Below, one piece after another: positions 35,548 through 46,637 of a stretch of 64,000 nucleotides of DNA. Every line of letters begins with the position of its first letter. Position 1 is the first letter of the stretch. Below the pieces are notes generated by a model. It worked only from the letters and a program-made list of their open reading frames with translations. It was not told where the DNA came from and did not search any database. Origin of the DNA: Strongyloides papillosus (taxonomy: Eukaryota; Nematoda; Chromadorea; Rhabditida; Strongyloididae); NCBI GenBank assembly GCA_005656395.1, contig SRSI01000073.1:62001-126000 (forward strand), given 5' to 3'. Both the position numbers and the translations under genes were made by a program.

Positions 35548-35941
35548 TTACAATGATTATTATTGAAATAAGCCCAATGATAACGTATAATATTATAACC
35601 ATAACTGATTAATAAACTCTTAGAAAAATATTTCAATTATCATTGAGTAAATTTTTTCCACTTATTCATTAAAAAGACGATGTAACATCATTTATGTGAA
35701 GTAAATTTTCATAATTTGATTAGAATTTGCAAAAATAGTTACATTTATTTTAAAAAGAAGATATCAGTTAAAAACATTTACATTTTATTTTAATACTTAA
35801 CAGGTAAATGACTAAGAGTTTCTTATCAGCAAGAGCAAAATAAAATGAAGAATAACTATGACGTATAATTATTAAAAATAGTTCTCGACTACATAAAAGC
35901 GAGAAATATTATTGTAATAAATTTTCTCATCAAAATTTACG
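35548..35941. other. Intergenic, promoter of copy 6
   Basis: About 390 bp; contains the dyad block at 35882-35905 and wider similarity to the gaps before copies 3-5. Confidence 0.5.
35882..35905 (+). promoter_or_regulatory. Dyad promoter block of copy 6
   Basis: TTCTCG, a 12-bp spacer (ACTACATAAAAG), CGAGAA; the ATG is 37 bp further on. Arms and spacer length are the same as at copy 4. Confidence 0.5.
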
Positions 35942-36919
35942 ATGAAAATGTTTAATATGCTAACATTGATTACTTTACTTTTTTATTTATTCTATAATAT
36001 TGATGGATTATGTAATTACTACGAAAATTATAATTTGCTTGGAATATTGAAGAATACAAATGTTCAAAAACAAATTTGTAATAGTGAAAATGTTACTTGT
36101 ACATATGTTTCCTTATCTATTCCTGGGTTGGTAGTTGGTTCATTTTCAGGATGCCCTGAAATGGCGAATTTTATCTTAACAACTATAATAACCTCAAGAC
36201 TTGATATTTTTAATAAATTTAAAGCAATTATAAATAATAAAACAAAGGAAATTGACAATGATTTACTTTGCCACGTAAATTTTTAAAATCTTTTAATTTA
36301 TTGAACTTTTTAGCGTTCCATGTACGGAAACCAAAGTGAATTAATAGATACTATGTCTGGTGTAGGCGAATTCTTTGTTCATTGCTACACACAAGATGAG
36401 ACGTACGATAGTCCTGGAGTACAGTTTCATCCTCCAACAGAAAATGTTATGCCTGTAAAATGTAATAGTTATCAAAATCAAGATTTTTGTACAGAAGGAT
36501 ATTGTGGAATGCTTGAGGTTTCATCTATAGTACTAGGTGGATTTAGTCAATTTTCACAAAAATATCAATATTGTCCAAATAATATAATTAATCAACTATA
36601 CGTTATTTCAACAGAACTTAATATTACTTTTAATAATGCACTTATAGATGCTACACATGATATAGGGCCTATTTGTGTTGATAAATCAAACTCGAAAGTA
36701 CTATCCAAAAATGGTTTGTTAAGTTATTTTTGGTACGTTAATTGTTATGTTCCAAACAACACTAATAGTGTTCAGTTTCCTGAAATTCCTGATTTAATGT
36801 TTTACGCTACAACAACTACGACATTGAAGCCTATTATGACAACTACAAAACTAGCAACATCTTTTTGCAATTTGTCAATTACCACTATTACTATATTAAC
36901 AATAATTTTTTTACTTTAA
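35942..36919 (+). CDS. 12-cysteine GPI-anchor-type surface protein, copy 6
   Basis: Exons 35942-36274 and 36314-36919, 39-bp phase-0 intron, 312 residues. The donor follows CAC instead of the CAG seen in sister copies, giving LLCH rather than LLCQ. All 12 cysteines are present. The C-terminal tail is shorter (ending IIFLL) because an earlier stop replaces the last residues of the sisters. Its 3' half and 3' flank are duplicated almost exactly in the pseudogene at 43551-44086. Confidence 0.9.
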
Positions 36920-39467
36920 AATCATAAATTCAGTGATTACTAATACATTAATTCTAGTGATATCATACAGTATGATAAATGTGACTAATTGATAAAAATT
37001 TTTTTATAACTATCCTGTTAAATTACATAAAAGTGATACGACATATAAAATTTGAAAACTAAATAATCTTCATGAACAAGGGTTTGTTGTTATTCTTTGA
37101 GGATTTGATGACCTTCATCCAGTTTTGTTAAAAGATTCTAATCGTTTGGTGGAACTATTTCTTTATAAGATATTTTTACTTTATCATTGTTAGTACCATA
37201 GAAATTTAAGAAAAGAAGTTCATCTTCCGAGTATGTTAATACGGTATCTATAATATCACATGTAACTAGTCCACTTCTACTTTTGTCTCTTTCAAATTTT
37301 AGTTCAACTGCTGCATTTTCTGTACATATATATTCATCTATGTTTCTTTTTCTCGCAAATTTTACTTTCATTTCAACTATTTTCCCTCGGTGAGCTCTAA
37401 AACTATATCCACAATTATCAGAAAATTTAAGCTCTTTTTCTTCAGTTTTTGAACTGACTGTTATATCAGGATATCCACAAATTTCGGAGGCTGCTGTTAT
37501 AGGTCGTTGACAATATTTACCAGTATATTCAGGTGAACATTTACATTTACTACATCCACCAATATCCAATACTCCTCCATTTTGGCAAACAGACTTTTTA
37601 GTACATTTTCCTCCACAATAATGTAGATTTAAAAGCTTAATATCATTTGTTGAAAGATGATGATTAACAGTGTCCCAATTTTTCTTTCTATCTTCAGGTT
37701 TCACTGGAAAAAAAGATTGGAGATCTTGTCGATTTACATACTCACGTTGATTTAATGCCATAACTGAATTAAAATCAAACGGTAGTTCATATGTATCTAC
37801 AGTTGTATTTTTCTTTGGCATCATAAATGGCCAGAAGCTTCTCTGTACATTTGAATAAAGAGTCCAAACATACTTGCCTGTATCTGGTCTGTTATACTCA
37901 TAATCTACACCAAGAGCATATAAAACTACTCTTAAAACTTTATATCGTTCAGGAAATTTATCAGTTAACCAAAGGTTCTGAAAATTACCATTATCAAGTT
38001 TCCTTCCAAGATTTGTTGAATCAATATGGCCTATTTGAAAATAAAAGCCTGTTATATTTTTACTATGATTAGAGAGCGGCACTTCCTGAAATCTCAAGCA
38101 TGTCTCTTCCATAATCTCTTCTAAAGCTACTGCAATGCTATCTTTACTTATGTTAGTATCAACTTTATAATATATAATTGATTCATTCCATTTATAAGTT
38201 AAATCTCTTAAAACAGCTCTCTTTTGTCTATAAATATTTGTATCATCGTTGAAATTTGGAGCCTAAAAATATTTACATAATCATTGAAATTGTTTTATAG
38301 TCCTTAAAATATCAATAAAATTAGTTTTATGAAATTATAACTTTTGAATGACAAAGTAGTATTTTTAAAATGCTCTAATAGCATATATAAGGCTTTTAAC
38401 ATTATATACAGGAATCAAGTAATTTTAAGATAATCTAAAATACTATAACTTATCTATATATCGTAGATCTAAAATTTAAAGAATACTTAAAAGTAATTAA
38501 GCTAATATTTTTATTGTCATTTAAAATGAAACATGAATTCTTGAAACTGTGAGCAAAACATATTTTAACCCCATTTATTTAACTATACCTTTATAGAATT
38601 TGTTACAGCACAAAAAAATATTAATATAAATGTGTAAGATAATATTACCATGATAAAAAAATCAACTTTTTGAAATAATTTCCTTTAAATATCAATATAA
38701 AATAAAATATTTTTTCACCTATTTAAATAGTAAAAATTATACTTTTAAAATATAGCATTTCATTTTTTATTTTATAATATTTTAATGTCATTATTGCAAA
38801 TAATAGTGCAAAAATAAATAATCTATGAAAGTTGGTTCTGTAAATATAATCTAAACAAAAAAAATTGTTGCAATTAATTAATTAAATATTCACTTTTTCT
38901 TATAACAAAATTTCACCTCTGCCCTTTAACTGAGTATATAAGCATATTCGTAACTATGTTTTAAATATTTGATACCTTAACAAGAATAAACAATCCCAGC
39001 ACAAAAATTTTTATTGTTATCGCACTTTTAAAAATTGCATTTATGAACTATTTCATATTAAATTTATGCTGATATTTTTTCGTAGATCACATTCTTGGTA
39101 TAAATTTCAAATCTTGAATATAATAAAATATCATAAAAATAAATACAATTAAGAAATGTATATTTCTCAATCAAGTAGAAAAAAGTTAATTGGTTTATGT
39201 TGACGATTAAATATTTTTTTTTCAATTTCTTTTATTAGATGGATAATAGGTTAAAATAATTTCTACAATAAATAGAAAAATTGTACGATTTTTTAAATAA
39301 TTAATATTTTTTTATATTTAAATATGAAAAAGTAATTGCTATTTGAATGAAATAATAACTATTTATTCAGTATAATAAATGATGTCGATTTAAACTATAT
39401 AAATAAAAATTATGATTAATAACATTAATACCATTTATGTGATTTTCTGCTAATTCATTTCTTATAG
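36735..39467. repeat. Segmental duplication, copy A
   Basis: From within exon 2 of copy 6, through the convergent astacin, to its far upstream region, this block aligns with about 43899-46637. Identity varies: high over the 3' flank, lower over the astacin domain, near complete over 38080-38672, then lower again. Copy A is interrupted on its far side by the foldback element at 39468, after which the alignment resumes at 40026. Confidence 0.8.
37138..38651 (-). CDS. Astacin-family pseudo-peptidase, second type, copy A
   Basis: Exon 1 38651-38589 (leader MVILSYTFILIFFCAVTNS) and exon 2 38262-37138, with a 326-bp phase-0 intron, give 395 residues. A basic RQKRA site precedes the mature domain. 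Every catalytic position is replaced: the zinc motif region reads RVVLYALGVDYEYNRPD from Arg132, so His to Arg132, Glu to Val133, second His to Tyr136, third His to Tyr142. The Met-turn is SVMAL. EGF (CGGKCTKKSVCQNGG...) and CUB domains follow with their cysteines. The type differs from the dead astacins at 6 and 13 kb, so activity was lost at least partly independently. The intron is eight times longer than normal here. Confidence 0.9.
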
Positions 39468-40025
39468 ACTGAAATTGACATTTATTTATTATTAATGATA
39501 ATATAACCAGTGATATATTTATTTGTAATAAAATTTATTAGTGGTAAAATTTTGACCAAATTCATTAATCATTTGAAACATACTATCTGATCTGTGGTAG
39601 ATTCGTTTTTCCGACAATGAATGATGGTAATAATGTAATGCTTTATTATGACAGATAATAATACAACAGTTAGTTTGACTTTGATATTTTTTTAAAGAAT
39701 TAATAAGAAATTTATTTTCAATTGAAGAATATTTAACATGTCTTGATTAATTAATAAATAAAAAGTTTTTTACAAATCTTAATATAGAAAAATGAAAGTT
39801 AGGATAACTTGTGTACTATAATTTTTCATGGTACTACGTCACATTTTTTATTATCATCCATTGTTAAAAAAGCGAGTTTACCACTAATAAATTATTTTCT
39901 CTGATCGAATATATGTACCAAGTGATTAATGAATTCTGTCAAAATTTATCCACTGATAAGTTTTATCAGAGATAAATCGTTTACTGATCATATTGTCATT
40001 GATAATGGATAAACGTTCATGTAAG
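39468..40025. mobile_element. Foldback/MITE-like element, about 558 bp
   Basis: The two ends are long inverted repeats. The left arm (about 39484-39640) matches the reverse complement of the right arm (about 39850-40013), for example TTATTAGTGGTAAAATTTTG against TTATCAGTGGATAAATTTTG, for well over 100 bp with one internal gap. The duplicated block at 46605-46695 and a third copy at 49195-49295 lack it: there the flanks are continuous. The flanks CTTATAG (39461-39467) and CTCATAG (40026-40032) look like a 7-8-bp target duplication. No coding capacity, so it is non-autonomous; an 8-bp duplication would fit a hAT-type source but this is tentative. Confidence 0.75.
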
Positions 40026-40032
40026 CTCATAG

Positions 40033-43000
40033 GTTATATTAATAAAACAATTATCATTTCTAATCTTTAAAAATTTATATAAATATACCAAAGAAAACAA
40101 ACAGCCCACTCGTTTCGATCGTGACCTGCTTGCCAATGAGGGTCGTGTTTAATTACGTAAACTATAAAATATGTGCTTACAGTTTCCTTTTATTTTTTTT
40201 GAAAATTATAAAAGTATAAATATAGCTATTAAAAAAATTTAATAAAAATTATTATATAGAAATTTTAAAAAAAATTTACTCTTAGCTGCCGGATGTGTAA
40301 AGCTAATTTTAAATGCTACTTTCATTTGATCTTACCTTACAGTTACGCTTTTTAAGATTATTCAAACATTTTGTTTTAGTTTAACTTCTAGTTATATAAT
40401 TTGACATGTAATTTTTAAGATTTTTTTCTTGTATAATCTTAACTTTATTTTTATATGTAATTAAAAAATCAAAAATTAAAAACATTTAGTTTTTATGCGT
40501 TGATTTGTGTTAGCTTTTATTTGTTAAAATAAATTTTTCCATTAAATTAGAATTTTTGCAGTTTTCAAAAAGAATTATTTATGATATGTACTATCAATTA
40601 TAAATGATAATAATTCTAATTGTTTACATCGTCAAAAATTTTTAATTATTAAAAAACGATGTGAAATTAAACTTTTCATGTTTTTGATTCTGTTGAATAT
40701 CTTCAAGTTTATTGGATTTCTAAAAAATATATTTGTGCTGTGTCAGAGTTATTAAAAAGCTATTTTATCATGAAAATCATTTTCGTTGTACACTAGCATT
40801 GTAATAAAATTCATTTCTTACATTGGGATAATGGTAAGGAATATACAAAGATTCTTTAACCGCCTTGATGAATCACCATATTTCTAGTATTATTTTACGC
40901 TAGATTGCTGGAATACATAGCTGTTATTATAACTAATTGAGATGTCTATTATAAAAAATAGTCTTTTGCTTTGCCAAATTTTTTTTTAAATTGTCTAAAT
41001 TTGTTTGACTTGTTTTTATGGTTGATGATTATGATTTCATAGATTACATATAAAATTTTTTTTAATTTAAAATGGAATAACTGATCACATTTATCATATT
41101 ACCGATCAGACCTTTTACATTAAAATTAGATTAAATAATCACTAAAACTTATTTGTAATATAGAAATGCATTTAAACACGAAAAATGCGTGTTTAATTCA
41201 TATAAAAATTAAAAAAAATAGGACTTTTTAAATATTTTAGAAAATTTTTTCGAGACCTCCTTGTCTATTTTCAAAAATATTTCAAGAACGACAAAACATA
41301 TATTGGTTTTTATAGTTAAAATGTTCATAACTAAAATACTCCAATAGCTTTATTGTTGTTTTTTTGATTTCATGTTATTTTTGTACTTTTTTTTAATTTT
41401 AAAGCCAGAAAAAAATTTCTAGCAAAAATTCAGAAAATATTTAGATTACCATATATCAGGAGTGAATTATTCTATGAAAACTTTTATTACGTCATTTGAT
41501 AGAGAATTGTTTTTTTAATAATTATGCTAAAGAAACTATATTAAAAATTTGACGCCTTCTTATATTTATTTAGCATCAATGTCGAAATTTTTACAAAAAG
41601 AACTCTCAAAAAAATTATTTCTAGTTCACTTATACTCAAAGTTGTCCGATTTTTTTGAAAATACTTTAAAAAATGTATGTAAGTAAATTATCTCGATTGC
41701 TTTTTTGAATTGTTTTCAATTTCATTTTTTGAAGCAAGCTATATTGCTCCAAAAAGGTTCAATTTTCGGTAAAAATATTCATTTCTAACAACATTCCGAA
41801 CCCTAGAAATAGAATTTTTAAATAAACTTTATTGTTTGTACATAATTAGCATTAAAAATTAATCTATCTGTGAAATTTAAAATAAAAAAAATAATTTTTT
41901 GAAGGGAAAATTGAGGTACCAAATTTTGGAACTTGGAACATTTAAATTGACGTTTCTTAAGAACGGTCTATCGTATGGAGTTAATTTTTTGCGTTATGTT
42001 TTATCATGTTCTTCTAAATATATTTTAATAAAAAAAACTAGAAATTCAAAAATAAATTGCAGTGCAAAATTTCTCTTCTATATATTTAGAAAATATCTTT
42101 AAATCTTAGGAACGGATAATGGGAACAAGTCGATCCATATGTCATTCGATAGAGAATTCGACCATACATAAAATTTGTGACCATTTTATATTGAAAAAGT
42201 TTCATCATTGCATACTTTTTTCTAAAAATTACAAAAATTGAAAAAATAATTGCTTCATTTACTTTGAGATTTCTCAAAAATGAAAATAGATAAGTTTACG
42301 TTTAATATCTTAGTGGTAATATTGATGACAATGAAGGGATTAAGTTTACTATATAAACTTAAAGAAATTACTTATTCGTCATTTTAACTTAATTTTATTT
42401 TATAAGAGGTGTTTTTATATTTTATTAATTGTTATATATTATTATAGAGTCGTCAACCCAATAAATTTATCACTTCTTAAAATTGTTCGTAACAAAATTC
42501 CGCAGGACCTTTTTTTGAGATATTTAAAAAAATTAATATTAAAGTCTTATGCAGATTGTTATGATAATACGATATCAGTAAATTTAATTTTATCATATAT
42601 TATTTTATCATATTATCTTGTAACTTACATTTGCTATATCTAATTTTGTAATTTTAGTTTTTGAAATAAATATTTTTAAATGAAAAATTTTGTCAACAAT
42701 AAGAGACTATATTTGAGAATTCCCTGCAAGTTAAACAAAAAGTGAAGGAAAGATCCAGAAGAGAAGATGACTGAGAATATGGACGCTACTTCTTCTTTTG
42801 GTTCAAAACAATCCAAAAGTCTTGACAATTAAAATATGTAAACTTTTTCACGTTCTTGAAATTCAAAAATCTTACTTTTTTTTAAAATTTAGCAAATTGC
42901 ATTTTTATTTATATCCAGAGAACAGAAAAATGTATCAGCATGATATATATGTGATTCGATAGATAATTTAATTTTTCATAAAAGTTGTGGAAACACTATA

Positions 43001-43550
43001 CTTAAAAAGTTTTATTTTGACGTATTTTTCTCAACAAGTACAAAAAATGTTTTTGAAAAAACAATTCTGATCACGAATTTATGGAACTTCAAATTTCTTG
43101 ATTTTCTTAAAGTTATACTTAAAATGTAGGTTAAAGAAAAAACTTTGAATAGCTTTTTTACTTTTCTTGAATTTCCTTCTCTGTATCCTAATGTATCTTT
43201 TTAAAGTATTAAAATTTAGCTTTTTTTGGTCATTTTTAAAAAAGTTTAAAATTTCAAGAATGAAACTTAAAATCTCCACTTTTTTTAATTTTATACTATT
43301 AGCAACTAAAACTACATAGGCTTGTAAAATTTTAGATAAAAAATTACTCTAAGTGAGTCAGGAATAACAAAGTAAAACACGTTTATGTAGTTGCATCTCA
43401 AAAACGGAACATTAGATTGAGATAATTTTACGTTTCTTGAAATCAGCACATAAAGTTACATATATTAAGATAGATAAAACTTTTATTATCGAAAATAATT
43501 TACACACTTTTCTTACTCCAATAATATATGTAGGGATTTTTCGTTTATTA
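40033..43550. other. Long intergenic region with old repeats
   Basis: About 3.5 kb. It begins with the remainder of the duplicated block, then a 46-bp GC-rich patch (40102-40147). From about 41200 on, diverged repeats occur: a phrase like TCATTTGATAGAGAATT recurs near 41497, 42141 and 42952. Open frames at 41899, 42086, 43079 and 43513 are biased and without motifs. Confidence 0.5.
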
Positions 43551-44086
43551 GGACATGCAAAATGAGACTTATAATAAGCCAGAGGTTTAATTTAACCCTC
43601 TCACAACTGATTCTAATCCTGTAAAATGTAATAATAGTAAAGAACAGAATGTATATTTCGAAGAATATCGTGGGATGTTTAAAGTCTCGTCTATAACACC
43701 ATATAGGAAAAGTCAAGTTTCTCAAAAATATCAATATTGTCCAAATAGAATAATTAATCAATTATATCTTATTACAACGAATTCCGGTACTACTTTTAAC
43801 AAGGCTCTTTTAAATGATAAATACAATATTGGTTCTATTTTGTGTTGATAGATTAAATGTTAAAACTTTATCCAAAAATGGTTTATCAAGTCACTTTTAG
43901 TACGTTAATTGCTATGTTCCAAACAACACTAACAGTGTTCAGTTTCCTGAAATTCCTGATTTAATGTTTTGTGCTACTACAACTACAACATTGAAGCTTA
44001 TTATGACAACTACAAAACTAGCAAAATCTTTTTGCAATTTGTCAATTACTACTATTACTATATTTACAATAATTTTTTTACTTTAA
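43551..44086 (+). pseudogene. Broken, chimeric copy 7 of the 12-cysteine family
   Basis: Only part of exon 2 is present; exon 1, leader and the first part of exon 2 are absent, and similarity starts abruptly at ACATGCAAAATGAGAC. An in-frame stop follows soon after (EV then TAA), one family Cys is Arg (EEYRG instead of EGYCG), an extra T shifts the frame at about 43838, and a further TAG stands where FWY or FMY is expected. The first half resembles copy 8 (shared TTAAATGATAAATACAATATTGG phrase region) and the second half plus 3' flank resembles copy 6. It is non-functional as a protein gene. Confidence 0.9.
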
Positions 44087-46637
44087 AATCATAAATTCAG
44101 TGATTACTAATATATTAATTCTAGTGATATCATACAGTATGATAAATGTGACTAATTGATAAAATTTTATTTATAACTATCCTGTTAAATTACATAAAAA
44201 TGACACAACATTTAAAATTTGAAAACTAAATAGTTTTCATGAACAAGTGCTTGTTGTTGTTTTTTGAGGATTTGATGACCTTCATCCAGTTTTGTTGAAA
44301 AAACCGTAGATGTTTAGTGGAATTATTTCTCTATAAGAAATTTTTACTTTATCATTCTTAGTACCATAGAAATTTAAGAAAAAAAGTTCATCTTCCGAGT
44401 ATGTTAATACGGTGTCTATAATATCACATGCAACAAGTCCACTTCTAATTTTATCTCTTTCAAATTTTAGTTCAACTGCTGCATTTTCTGTACATAAATA
44501 TTCACTAATGTTTCTTTTTTTTGTAAATTCCACTTTCATTTCAACTACTTTTCCTCGGTGAGCTCTAAAACTATATCCACATTTATCAGAAAATTTAAGC
44601 TCTTTTTCTTCTTCAGTTTTTGAATCGATCAGTATGTCAGCTGGTCCACAAATTTTATGATCTACTGATTTAAGTCGTTGGCAATATCTACCAGTATATT
44701 TAGGTGGACATTTACATTTACTACATCCACCAATATCCAACTCTCCACCATTTTGGCAAACAGACATTTTGATACATTTCCCCCCACAATAATGCAAATT
44801 TAAAAGTTTAATATCATTTGTTGAAAGATTTTCATTAACAGTGTCTAAATTTTTTTTTCGATCTTCTTCTTTTACCATTACAAAAGGTTTAAAACCTGGT
44901 TTATTTGAATACTCATACTGATTTAATGCCATAACTGACTTAAAATCAAACGGTAGATCATATGTGGTCACAGTTTTATTATTTTTTTTGAACATATATG
45001 GCATGTATCGTTTCTGTATACTTGTCCAAAGAGTCCATACATATTTTTCTGAATCTGGTCTGTTATACTCGTAATCTACACCAAGAGCATATAAAACTAC
45101 TCTTAAAACTTTATGTCGTTCTGGATATTTGGAAGTTAACCAAAGGTTCTGAAAATTACCATTATCAAGTTTCCTTCCGAGATTTGTTGCGTCCATATAA
45201 CCTAGTTGAAAATAAAAACCTGTTATACTTCTGTTACGGGTAGAGAGGGACACTTCCTGAAATCTCAAGCATGTCTCTTCCATAATCTCTTCTAAAGCTA
45301 CTGCAATGTTATCTTTACTTATGTTAGTATCAACTTTATAATATATAATTGATTCATTCCATTTATAAGTTAAATCTCTTAAAACAGCTCTCTTTTGTCT
45401 ATAAATATTTGTATCATCGTTGAAATTTGGAGCCTAAAAATATTTACATAATCATTGAAATTGTTTTATAGTCCTTAAAATATCAATAAAATTAGTTTTA
45501 TGAAATTATAACTTTTGAATGACAAAGTAGTATTTTTAAAATGCTCTAATAGCATATATAAGGCTTTTAACATTATATACAGGAATCAAGTAATTTTAAG
45601 ATAATCTAAAATACTATAACTTATCTATATATCGTAGATCTAAAATTTAAAGAATACTTAAAAGTAATTAAGCTAATATTTTTATTGTCATTTAAAATGA
45701 AACATGAATTCTTGAAACTGTGAGCAAAACATATTTTAATCCCATTTATTTAACTATACCTTTATAGAATTTGTTACAGCACAAAAAAATATTAATATAA
45801 ATGTGTAGGATAATATTACCATGATAAAATCAACTTTTTGAAATAATTTCCATTAAATATAAATATATAATAAAATATTTTTTACCTATTTAAATAGTAG
45901 TAATTTTACTTTAGAAATTTAGCATTTGATTTTTTTAATTTATAATATTTATTGTCATTTTTACAAATAAAAGTGCGAAAATAAGTGATCTATGAAAGTT
46001 GATTCAGTAAATATAATATTAACGCAAATTACTACAATTAATGAAATAAATATTCACCTTCTCTTATAATCAAATACCACCTCTGCTCTTTAAAGTAAAT
46101 CCATAAGCATATTCATAAATATGCTTTAAATATATGATGCCTTAATAAGTATAAACGACCCAAACACAAAAATCTTTATTTTTATCACATTCTTAACACT
46201 GCACTTATAAATTGTTTCATATTGATTTTATACTAATATTTTTTCGTAGATGCACCACTCTTGCTAGAAATTTTAAATCTTGAGGTCAATAAAATGTTAG
46301 AAGAATGAATACAATTAAGGAATATGCATTTTTTATCAAATAGAATAAAAGTTAATTTTATTATGTTGAAGATTAGATACTTTTTCTTTTAATTACTTTC
46401 ATTAGATGGATAATGGGTTAAACTAATTTTACAACAAATTTAAAAAATTGTATGATTTTAAAAAAGCAATTAATATTTTTCCATATTTAAGTATAAAAAA
46501 GTATTTGTTATTTAAATGAAATGATAACTATTTGTTCACTATAATAAATGATATCGATATAAATTATATGAATAAAAATTATGATTAATAACATTAATAC
46601 TACTTACGTGATTTTCTGCAAGTTTATTTCTCATAGG
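43899..46637. repeat. Segmental duplication, copy B
   Basis: Partner of 36735-39467. It carries the 3' half of the pseudogene, the second astacin of this type and the upstream region, and reaches the point where copy A holds the foldback element. The far flank (46605-46695) shows the uninterrupted target site. Confidence 0.8.
44282..45822 (-). CDS. Astacin-family pseudo-peptidase, second type, copy B
   Basis: Exon 1 45822-45760 and exon 2 45433-44282, with a 326-bp phase-0 intron, give 404 residues. Leader and propeptide are the same as in copy A. The zinc motif region is the same dead sequence (RVVLYALGVDYEYNRPD), and the Met-turn is SVMAL. The astacin domain differs from copy A at many positions (for example LSTRNRSITGFYFQLGYMD), including several charge changes. 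The C-terminus runs nine residues further (IIPLNIYGFFNKTG) because the stop used in copy A is missing. Both copies are open throughout, so they are kept by selection or are very recent. Confidence 0.9.

Noticed and set aside
40102..40147. GC-rich patch as a tRNA, 5S or spliced-leader gene
   Set aside because: No cloverleaf, no B box, no Sm site and no match to conserved rRNA words that I can recall; left as an unexplained patch.
41899..43279. Several 60-67-codon frames in the 3.5-kb gap
   Set aside because: Lys/Phe/Asn/Ile-rich frames without motifs in an old repeat region.
43513..43761. 82-codon minus-strand frame
   Set aside because: It is antisense to the surface-protein pseudogene and has no support of its own.
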